The notes under the pieces: generated by a model
Database searches by the model: none
What the model was told of the DNA's origin: nothing
The model's input: only the letters and a program-made list of their open reading frames with translations
Shown: piece by piece, positions 8,234 to 13,268 of the stretch
Layout of the letters: each line of letters begins with the position of its first letter
Numbering within the stretch: the stretch's first letter is position 1
Translations under genes and position numbers: made by a program
Assembly (NCBI GenBank): GCA_041483675.1
Contig: JBGPGE010000115.1
Coordinates: forward strand, 1-13,727
Origin: 2-12-FULL-60-19 sp041483675
GTDB taxonomy: Bacteria > Desulfobacterota > Binatia > UBA9968
DNA: 13,727 nt
Direction: 5' to 3'

Positions 8234-9271
8234 ATGGAAGCAACAGAGATCAGAGACCGGGAGGCCCAGGAAATTCAGGAGATCGAAGAGTTCGCGGCCA
8301 AACGGGACGCGATGGTGGCTGAGATCCACAAGGTGATCGTTGGCCAGGAAGAGGTGATCGAGGAAGTTTTGATCGCGCTGTTCGCGCACGGCCACTGCCT
8401 GCTCGTCGGCGTCCCCGGTTTGGCGAAGACTTTGCTTATCAGCACGCTGGCGGAGATCCTCCACCTCGATTTCAATCGCATTCAGTTCACGCCGGACCTC
8501 ATGCCCTCCGACATCACCGGCACCGACATCCTGCAAGAGAACGTCTCGCCCGGCAGACGCCAATTCCAGTTCATGCGCGGCCCGATTTTTACCAACATTC
8601 TGCTGGCCGATGAGATCAACCGCACGCCGCCGAAGACGCAGGCGGCGCTGCTGCAGTCGATGCAGGAGTACAAGGTCACGGCCGGCGGCGCCACCTATCC
8701 GCTGGAGCTTCCCTTCTTCGTCCTGGCGACGCAGAATCCGATCGAGCAGGAAGGCACCTACCCGCTGCCCGAGGCGCAGCTCGACCGCTTCATGCTGAAT
8801 ATCGGCATTCACTACCCGCCGTTTGAGGACGAGGTTCAGATCGTGACGCAGACGACGTCGGTGAACAAACCCAAGCCGCAGAAGGTCATGGACGGCGCCG
8901 CCATCCTGCGCTATCAGGAGCTGGTGCGCCGCGTGCCCGCCTCGCCGTTCGTCGTCGACTACGCCGTCTCGCTCTCGCAGAAATCCCGCCCGCAAAATCC
9001 AGCCGCGCCGGAGTTCGTTAAAAATTACGTCGAATGGGGCGCGGGGCCGCGGGCCTCGCAGTGTCTCATCCTCGGCGCCAAGGCGAGGACCATTCTACAG
9101 GGCCGCTACGCCGTCTCGATCGAAGACATTCAGGCGCTCGCCCCCGCCGTCCTCCGCCACCGCATCATCCCCAACTTCAAGGCCCAGGCCGACGGCCAAT
9201 CCTCTCTCGACATCGTCGCCAAGCTGCTGACCGAAGTGAAACCGTCGGAAGATGGGAAGGGGAAGAGGTAA
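8234..9271 (+). CDS. moxR: MoxR-family AAA+ ATPase
   Basis: A 345-residue protein of normal MoxR length. It has Walker A GVPGLAKT (59-66), Walker B ILLADEINR (122-130), the sensor-1 region ATQNPIEQEGTYPLPEAQLD (165-184) and the family's WGAGPRASQ sensor-2 arginine segment (around 270-278). MoxR proteins are chaperone-like ATPases that mature or insert metal cofactors and assemble complexes, usually with VWA-domain partners. The usual next gene (DUF58) is missing: after the TAA there are 210 nt of repeat-rich non-coding DNA and then unrelated genes. A purine-rich AAAGAGAG lies 4-11 nt before the ATG. The 12-nt gap to the upstream peptidase gene supports an operon whose clients are the DUF4175-type protein and the peptidase (inference). 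Confidence 0.95.
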   Translation: MEATEIRDREAQEIQEIEEFAAKRDAMVAEIHKVIVGQEEVIEEVLIALFAHGHCLLVGVPGLAKTLLISTLAEILHLDFNRIQFTPDLMPSDITGTDILQENVSPGRRQFQFMRGPIFTNILLADEINRTPPKTQAALLQSMQEYKVTAGGATYPLELPFFVLATQNPIEQEGTYPLPEAQLDRFMLNIGIHYPPFEDEVQIVTQTTSVNKPKPQKVMDGAAILRYQELVRRVPASPFVVDYAVSLSQKSRPQNPAAPEFVKNYVEWGAGPRASQCLILGAKARTILQGRYAVSIEDIQALAPAVLRHRIIPNFKAQADGQSSLDIVAKLLTEVKPSEDGKGKR

Positions 9272-9329
9272 TTAGGTTTGATAAACTGGAAAAACATCGA
9301 GAGGGAACGTCCACTCAATCGAAATGAAC

Positions 9330-9353
9330 TACCCCGCAGCAAGCTGGAGGGTA
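9330..9353. repeat. Imperfect hairpin repeat downstream of moxR
   Basis: TACCCCGCAG (9330-9339), loop CAAG, then CTGGAGGGTA (9344-9353) form an imperfect stem: the outer TACCC/GGGTA and inner CAG/CTG pair, separated by two mismatches. There is no T-run after it, so it is not a classical terminator, although it could still end or protect the operon mRNA. Part of the same word (GAAATGAA.ta.CCCGCAG.AA) recurs at 12581-12601, next to the R-M genes. Confidence 0.6.
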
Positions 9354-9386
9354 TCGAAAAACTTTATGATAATTTTCCCCAAAGTT

Positions 9387-9462
9387 GTCACCCCCGAATG
9401 TTTTTATCGGGGGTCCAGTCCGATTTTCGCCTGGATTCCCGCTAAAAGCATGCGGGAATGAC
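9387..9462. repeat. REP-like palindromic dimer (copy 2)
   Basis: This 76-bp element has the same design as 648-735: GTCA start, hairpin 1 CCCCCGA (9391-9397) with TCGGGGG (9407-9413), GTCCAG, a short spacer, CTGGA, hairpin 2 ATTCCCGC (9435-9442) with GCGGGAAT (9452-9459), and GAATGAC end. Hairpin 1 has diverged from copy 1 while hairpin 2 keeps the family's ATTCCCGC arm. It marks the junction between the moxR operon and the accessory genes. The nearest upstream in-frame ATG of the DUF2442 frame (9458) lies inside it. Confidence 0.85.
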
Positions 9463-9481
9463 AGACCTTTGGAGTAATGTT

Positions 9482-9775
9482 ATGAATTATCTGCCGCAGG
9501 TGATCCGAGCACGCTATGTCAGCGGATTTATCGTCTCAACTTGTTTTGATGACGGAACTGAGAAGCACATCGATGTTTCTCGGTGGTTCAAAGGTCCCGT
9601 CTTTGAACCTCTCAAGAATCCGAAGCTCTTTAAAAAGTTCTTCATCGAAGGGGGAACGCTGGCTTGGCCGAACGGTGTCGATATAGCTCCTGAATCCTTG
9701 TATGCCTCGACTGACTCAAAGAAGCGGCACAGCAAAAGGATGGAGCGGACGCGCAAAACACCTCGCTCATCCTGA
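9482..9775 (+). CDS. DUF2442 domain protein, possibly frameshifted near its 3' end
   Basis: A 97-residue ORF. The start is placed at 9482 because GGAG (9471-9474) lies 7 nt before it, and the upstream in-frame ATG (9458) falls inside a palindromic repeat. Residues about 1-70 match the DUF2442 layout: MNYLPQVIRARYVSGFIVST, a DDGTEKHIDVSRW segment, a GPVFEPLKNPKLF block and a WPNGVDIAPESLYA ending. DUF2442 proteins are small and of unknown activity. Many sit beside DUF4160 or other toxin-antitoxin genes, and here the next genes are antitoxin-like and PIN. The conserved domain ends at LYA (about residue 75). The remaining basic tail (KKRHSKRMERTRKTPRSS) looks like out-of-frame sequence, whereas another frame (9715-9840) looks coding and ends exactly before the next gene. 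A 1-nt indel near 9715-9730 is therefore likely, or the tail is lineage-specific. Confidence 0.75.
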   Translation: MNYLPQVIRARYVSGFIVSTCFDDGTEKHIDVSRWFKGPVFEPLKNPKLFKKFFIEGGTLAWPNGVDIAPESLYASTDSKKRHSKRMERTRKTPRSS

Positions 9776-9840
9776 GCGGTGAAATTCCACTTAACCTCCG
9801 GCTGCGAGAAAAAATGGCCCAAGCAGCGCAGGGCAAGTAA
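9715..9840 (+). pseudogene. Alternate-frame coding tail after a probable 1-nt frameshift in the DUF2442 gene
   Basis: Directly after a TGA (9712-9714), this frame gives 41 residues with a protein-like composition (LKEAAQQKDG ... LILSGEIPLNLRLREKMAQA) ending in TAA at 9838-9840, one base before the ATG of the antitoxin-like gene. It has no start codon of its own near its beginning. The 1-nt stop-to-start spacing suggests translational coupling, so this rather than 9775 may be the true end of the upstream gene. No family is recognised. Confidence 0.45.
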
Positions 9841-9841
9841 G

Positions 9842-10000
9842 ATGCAAGCCCTTCAACGTGACCCCCTGCTAGAGAACTTCCGTTCGCTCGAAGAGTTCTG
9901 GACGTTCTGGGACACCCATAGCACTGCTGACTACGAGGATTTGATGGAAGATGTGCAGGTAGAGGTGAAGATTCACCCGGAGAACCTTGATAGGTTCTAG
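9842..10000 (+). CDS. Short CopG-antitoxin-like (BrnA-type) protein, C-terminally short
   Basis: A 52-residue ORF starting at 9842, one base after the TAA of the alternate frame. An in-frame GTG at 9779 would extend it but would run over that tail. The segment LENFRSLEEFWTFWDTHSTA-DYEDLMEDVQVEVKI (residues 10-44) fits the F-x-S-x-E-E-x-x-x-F-W-D-T-H-x-x-x-D-Y signature of the CopG-type antitoxin family (PF12441). Members normally continue into a ribbon-helix-helix or related C-terminal half that binds DNA. Here the frame stops 8 residues after that block. The product may be a truncated relic or a compact antitoxin that binds the toxin but not its operator. The next gene is a PIN toxin 99 nt downstream, so a toxin-antitoxin pairing is reasonable but not shown. 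Confidence 0.6.
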   Translation: MQALQRDPLLENFRSLEEFWTFWDTHSTADYEDLMEDVQVEVKIHPENLDRF

Positions 10001-10099
10001 GACACCGGAGAGAATCGCCACATCCGTCGGAGTTCTGAGAGCCGGGAAATGATGACCGGCATACAAGCTAGACAGTCCTCGAAGGAGTTGAATGACGGT

Positions 10100-10582
10100 A
10101 TGCGACCATATTTCCTAGACGCCAGCGTGATCACAAAACTTGTAATTCAGGAGAAAGGTTCTAGGGAAATTCAAAGCCTCTGCCGAACACCTTCCGTGAT
10201 TCGCACGACTTGGCTTTCTTTAGCGGAGACCTACGGCGTTCTCAAGCGACGTTGGCGCCGGGAAAGATGGCAAAAGAGTGTTTATTTCCGAAAGCTGTTC
10301 GATCTCCAAAACAACGTTCAACGGCGCATCAAACTCGACGGCTCTGTCAATCTCAAGGATAAAGATTTTCGTGAGGTCGAAAGGATCTTGGATCGGTACA
10401 AAATCGACTTTTCTGACGCTCTCCACATTGTTATGTTGACGTCCGGATTCTACGTTGCTCTTGGTGATGATTCTAAACCTGTTCTGGTGGCGTCCGACAA
10501 ACGTTTACTCCGAGCTGCCAAGTCTGAAGGCATCGTTGTATGGAACCCGGAACGAGAGCCATTTTTGGAACTAAGTCTCTGA
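10100..10582 (+). CDS. PIN-domain (VapC-like) ribonuclease toxin
   Basis: A 160-residue protein. The start at 10100 gives a normal PIN N-terminus (MRPYFLDASVITKLV), and AAGGAG (10082-10087) precedes it with a 12-nt spacer; an in-frame TTG at 10088 is the alternative. The conserved acidic residues of Mg-dependent PIN nucleases are present: D7 in FLDAS, E43 in SLAETYGVLK, D106 in DFSDALHIV and D133 in ASDKRLLRAA. The final VVWNPE segment is also typical of VapC-like proteins. Such toxins cleave tRNA or rRNA and are held inactive by a small antitoxin encoded just upstream. The candidate here is the 52-aa CopG-like gene. Composition is more A/T-rich than the moxR operon (about 48% GC in a hand-counted line), supporting separate acquisition. 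The catalytic set is intact, so it is probably an active enzyme. Confidence 0.85.
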   Translation: MRPYFLDASVITKLVIQEKGSREIQSLCRTPSVIRTTWLSLAETYGVLKRRWRRERWQKSVYFRKLFDLQNNVQRRIKLDGSVNLKDKDFREVERILDRYKIDFSDALHIVMLTSGFYVALGDDSKPVLVASDKRLLRAAKSEGIVVWNPEREPFLELSL

Positions 10583-10656
10583 ATCAACCGACGGCGTTTT
10601 CACCTGGCCGCATTGCCCTCGCCCCGCTTCAGCACAGGGGTGAACTGAGTGTAGAA

Positions 10657-11151
10657 ATGAAAGAGGCTATTGCAGGGGTAGTTTCGACGTGTTTTCAAAC
10701 AATTCTCCGGGATGATCCGTGGCAGGATTTCGGATTTCCGAAACGTCCAAAGTATGGCGCGCTCGTTCAGAAATTCAGATCTACCTGGAAGGTTGAATTA
10801 GAAAAGACGATCCTGAAGGAAATGATAATCGTTCTAACGGCGGCCCATGTGGTCGCTCAAGTGGTTTCCCAGGATGAGATTGAGAAAGTAGTGGATGCGT
10901 ACACCTCATCTCTAGAAGTGATCCGGTCGCTAGGCTACGCCTCGCGAAATGAAGCGCAGATTCATCTACGTAAGTCCATCGAAGATTATGTAAAATCATC
11001 TCCTGACCAGTGGTGCGGAATGCTGTTTAAGCGGATCGACCCGAATTCCTTATCGGACCAGAAAGTAGCGGCACGCCTTGTACTCGGTTGTGCACAATTC
11101 GGGACAACCGCGCAGAATATGGTCGGGATTTTGCGACAAAGGATCACCTAA
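10657..11151 (+). CDS. Unrecognised 164-residue protein
   Basis: No family is recognised. The frame is open from 10540, but starting there would overlap the PIN gene by 43 nt. The ATG at 10657 (MKEAIAGVVSTCFQTILRDD) is chosen because it clears that gene. No strong ribosome binding site is visible (a weak GAG about 9 nt upstream). The protein looks soluble and mainly helical, with a central charged helix (WKVELEKTILKEMIIVL) followed by a hydrophobic stretch too short and polar to be a confident membrane span, then an amphipathic segment (DEIEKVVDAYTSSLEVI). No signal peptide is seen. It lies between the PIN toxin and the HEPN-like gene in the same direction, with 74-nt and 88-nt gaps. A role with either neighbour is possible but unsupported by any motif. 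Confidence 0.6.
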   Translation: MKEAIAGVVSTCFQTILRDDPWQDFGFPKRPKYGALVQKFRSTWKVELEKTILKEMIIVLTAAHVVAQVVSQDEIEKVVDAYTSSLEVIRSLGYASRNEAQIHLRKSIEDYVKSSPDQWCGMLFKRIDPNSLSDQKVAARLVLGCAQFGTTAQNMVGILRQRIT

Positions 11152-11239
11152 CCAGTGCACGCATCCCCGAACGGGAAATCGCGCCGTCGTTCTCCGGCCG
11201 CTCACGCCGAGCGTAAGGCCGCTTGCTGAAACGCGACGT

Positions 11240-11938
11240 ATGGCATCCAAGACACGCGTCCCGGACGTTGAAAGCGTCAACAACCTGACCCTTCTTGATA
11301 ACAGCCTCCATCACATTGGTTTCGAACTGTCCCAAAAACGACCGAGTTTCTTTCGTGTCGCACGCGAAGCCCACCTTGTTCTGCTGCGGGCAATGGTTGA
11401 GGCACTGCGCGGAACCGCGAATCTGGCGATTGTTGGTCGGCGCAATAAGAATCAAGCCGTGATCTACCGGAACGGCAACCAGCCCTGGCAGGAGATCCAT
11501 CGGGTTGCGGTTTCGGGTTGCAAGAAGGCCTGGCGGTTCTCAGCGCCTGCTCCGTGCCCGCCGCCTGCAAACCTAACCGGCCTAACACCGCTCCCGGCTT
11601 TGGACGAGCATCTTCTTAGCTTCTACAACTTGGTGGCCATGATCCAGACTGAGCGCTATATGGTTAAGGTCTACGGGGCACAGTATGCTTCCCTTTCTGA
11701 CGCGGAGTTGCGAGATCTCGAGTGGCTTCATGAGTACGTTCGCAATGAGTTCGAGCACTACACTCCGAAATCCTCCGATATTGGTGGGGCGAAACTCGTA
11801 GGCGCATCCACCCTTGCGCTGCGAATCGCACAGTGGCTTCTGTTCACATCGGGCACCGTCCACGGCATCTTTGTGCCCCGCGGCTTGGAACGTCGACTCG
11901 CCCGGCTCGTTTCGCACATTGCGAGGCTCGCAAAGTGA
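11240..11938 (+). CDS. HEPN-like protein with RX4H ribonuclease motif (pEK499_p136-type)
   Basis: A 232-residue protein starting at 11240 (MASKTRVPDVESVN). The frame runs open upstream to 11078, but that would overlap the previous gene. The N-terminal helices (SFFRVAREAHLVLLRAMVEA, about 33-52) followed by a variable middle and LDEHLLSFYNLVAMIQTERY resemble large HEPN proteins of the pEK499_p136 type. The key feature is RNEFEH at residues 168-173, an R-N-x3-H (RX4H) motif as in the active site of HEPN RNases, followed by YTPKS, which recalls the HFxPKS stretch after the motif in that family. HEPN domains occur in toxin-antitoxin, abortive-infection and other defence systems and cleave RNA as dimers. 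The family name is from recollection and may be too specific, but the motif is directly visible. No strong ribosome binding site is seen. Confidence 0.6.
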   Translation: MASKTRVPDVESVNNLTLLDNSLHHIGFELSQKRPSFFRVAREAHLVLLRAMVEALRGTANLAIVGRRNKNQAVIYRNGNQPWQEIHRVAVSGCKKAWRFSAPAPCPPPANLTGLTPLPALDEHLLSFYNLVAMIQTERYMVKVYGAQYASLSDAELRDLEWLHEYVRNEFEHYTPKSSDIGGAKLVGASTLALRIAQWLLFTSGTVHGIFVPRGLERRLARLVSHIARLAK

Positions 11939-11975
11939 AGATACAAGACAAGAAACGCTCCGCAGGGTCCCACCA

Positions 11976-12299
11976 GTGATATCTGAAGGCCGTCGGAAAA
12001 GGCAGGTGTCGTTGACGGCGGCGTATGGCGCCCGCTACACGGAGGTGTCTCGGCTCATGCGGGAGGCGGATCCTATTCGACTTATCGCGATCGGGGCGCC
12101 CGAGGACGAATATGATGTGGAAGTGCGTACGATTTTGCCGCGACTCCGCGAGGCAAAGTCGGCTGACGATGTTCAGCGGATCGTGCACGAAGAATTCGTC
12201 CACTGGTTCAATGCCGAGATAGCCGGGTCTGCGGCGCGATACGCCGATGTCTCTAAGAAACTCTGGGAAGCGTGGAGTAAATTCCCGGTCGGTAGCTAG
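11976..12299 (+). CDS. DUF1871-like small protein
   Basis: A 107-residue reading. The conserved part ARYTEVSRLMREADPIRLIA followed by GAPEDEYDVEV and TILPRLREAKSADDVQRIVH then EEFVHWF matches the small DUF1871-type family: an aDPi-L-x-x-G-A-P-x-D-E-Y-x-x-E-V core with a final F-x-x-W-F and a closing helix around LWEAWSKF. The function of this family is unknown. The start is uncertain because there is no ATG in frame. GTG 11976 has AGGG 8 nt before it, while GTG 12006 or TTG 12012 (AAAAGG about 9 nt upstream) would give a protein beginning close to the domain. The frame is also open further upstream into the HEPN-like gene, but that portion has no protein-like character. It follows the HEPN-like gene by 37 nt, and its stop codon abuts a recombinase remnant on the other strand. 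Confidence 0.65.
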   Translation: MISEGRRKRQVSLTAAYGARYTEVSRLMREADPIRLIAIGAPEDEYDVEVRTILPRLREAKSADDVQRIVHEEFVHWFNAEIAGSAARYADVSKKLWEAWSKFPVGS

Positions 12300-12403
12300 C
12301 ACGGTGCAGAGAGGGCCGAGCGGGTGTAGGCCTGCTGAGTCCGTTCCCCCTTTCCGTTGAGTTGCAAGGTATCGACCATGCTCTGATACCAATCGTTCAT
12401 CAT
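12296..12403 (-). pseudogene. N-terminal remnant of a tyrosine recombinase/integrase
   Basis: On the minus strand a strong ribosome binding site (AAAGGAG, in the complement of 12410-12416) precedes ATG ATG at 12403. The frame reads MMNDWYQSMVD then TLQLNGKGERTQQAYTRS. This is the N-terminal SAM-like core-binding helix pattern of XerD-type and IS91-associated phage-integrase proteins (L-x-L-x-G-x-x-x-R-T-x-x-A-Y). After about 29 codons the similarity stops and the frame ends at a TAG that overlaps the stop of the DUF1871-like gene. Full-length relatives have roughly 280-330 residues, so about 90% including all catalytic residues is missing. The fragment is therefore a deletion or insertion scar at about 12317. 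Confidence 0.7.
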
Positions 12404-12516
12404 AAACACTCTCCTTTCTTGAATGGGAATTTAGGAGAGCTATGGTATCGTAAAAACGGTGGGGATCGGTTAGAAAGAATCAGGTGGGAGAAAATCTGCC
12501 GCGCAGCGGCTTACTT

Positions 12517-12568
12517 GAACGACCAGTTGCAGCGAACGGCGTTCCGCCGCCGCTGAACCGGAACGTTC
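12517..12568. other. Integron attC-like imperfect hairpin
   Basis: The strand folds as GAACG (12517-12521) with CGTTC (12564-12568), an unpaired central spacer (A22 opposite AA62-63), CC.GTT (12523-12528) with AAC.GG (12556-12561), one unpaired G (12529), CAGCG (12530-12534) with CGCTG (12551-12555), and an inner CGGCG-TTC-CGCCG stem-loop (12537-12549). This order of outer box with AAC/GTT, internal loop, inner box, bulged base on the left arm and variable terminal stem is the architecture of integron attC sites in the + orientation. The outer boxes do not fit RYYYAAC/GTTRRRY exactly (GTTCGCC). The downstream R-M genes begin about 16 nt after the GTT, as in gene cassettes. No intI and no second site was found. 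Confidence 0.5.
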
Positions 12569-12587
12569 GCCATAAGAAGGGAAATGA

Positions 12588-13268
12588 ATAGCCCGCAGTA
12601 AAGTCTACGGTGAGTTCAAAGGCCCCTACAGGCAGAAAAGCGTCAAGAAGAGGATTGAAGCCCTCTTCCTTCGCAATCTGGGCAAAGTTCTCGACCGTGA
12701 GCTAATTCAACGCGCTGCCCGAGACCCCAGTACCAAGAAGGAACCAGAGAACTGGCATCAACGTCTATCCGAACTCCGAACAGATGACGGATACACAATC
12801 TTGTCTTGGCGTAATCGCGGCGACCTGAAGGTTCAAGAGTACTTGATGCCGAATGCCACAAAGCGAGAGAAAGCCGGAAAAAGAACTAGGCCAAACAATA
12901 AGACATGGACGGCCATTCTCAAACGAGCGCAATACCGCTGTGAGTGGGCAGAAGGAAGCCAGGTATGCGGTTTGCATGAAGGAGATGTCGACCCCGTTGG
13001 TGGCGGTCGCGTCAAATTGACACCCGATCACAAGAACCCACACTCATTGAACCCCAATGCAGATCCTTTAGATCCTCAGCAATGGCAAACCCTGTGTGGT
13101 CGGCATCAAGTCACAAAGAAGAACTACTGGGACTCAACAAGTGGGAAGATGAACACCTATGCGATTGTTCAATTCGCCACACGTCCAGAGAAGGAAGTTG
13201 TGTTCAAATTCTTGTTGGAGTACTTTGGGTACGTCATGGACGACAAGGGCGAGATCAAGCACAAATGA
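12588..13268 (+). CDS. HNH-family restriction endonuclease, 5' end anomalous
   Basis: The frame is open from 12588 (after a TGA) to the TGA at 13266-13268, about 226 residues. Coding quality is good from codon 12603 (VYGEFKGPYRQKSVKKRIEA), well upstream of the first standard start in frame (TTG 12801), so the real gene is longer than an automatic call would give. The C-terminal half is an HNH nuclease domain: CEWAEGSQVC (Cys at nt 12939 and 12966), LTPDHKNPHS (Asp 13026, His 13029), then LCGRHQVTKKNYWD (Cys 13095, His 13104, Asn 13122). These give a zinc-binding Cys set and the His/Asn catalytic centre. The 4-nt overlap with a DNA methyltransferase makes a Type II restriction enzyme the best reading. 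There is no ATG/GTG/TTG before 12801. An ATG with AGAAGGG at 12584 gives MNSPQ then stop and would join if one T (12599) were skipped. It may be a mutated, frameshifted or misassembled start. Confidence 0.75.
   Translation: MARSKVYGEFKGPYRQKSVKKRIEALFLRNLGKVLDRELIQRAARDPSTKKEPENWHQRLSELRTDDGYTILSWRNRGDLKVQEYLMPNATKREKAGKRTRPNNKTWTAILKRAQYRCEWAEGSQVCGLHEGDVDPVGGGRVKLTPDHKNPHSLNPNADPLDPQQWQTLCGRHQVTKKNYWDSTSGKMNTYAIVQFATRPEKEVVFKFLLEYFGYVMDDKGEIKHK

Noticed and set aside
7610..8995. 461-codon open frame on the minus strand across the peptidase and moxR genes
   Set aside because: It is antisense to two well-supported genes with clear catalytic motifs. Long antisense frames arise from their GC-rich codon use, and its translation has no recognisable domain.
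9330..9353. Rho-independent terminator for the moxR operon
   Set aside because: The stem is imperfect and no T-run follows on either strand.
9458..9481. Upstream ATG at 9458 as start of the DUF2442 gene
   Set aside because: It lies inside the palindromic repeat with no ribosome binding site in place, whereas 9482 has GGAG at good spacing and matches the domain start.
12362..12556. 64-codon plus-strand frame between the DUF1871-like and endonuclease genes
   Set aside because: Its first part is antisense to the integrase remnant, which has a better start and homology, and its last part lies in the attC-like hairpin.
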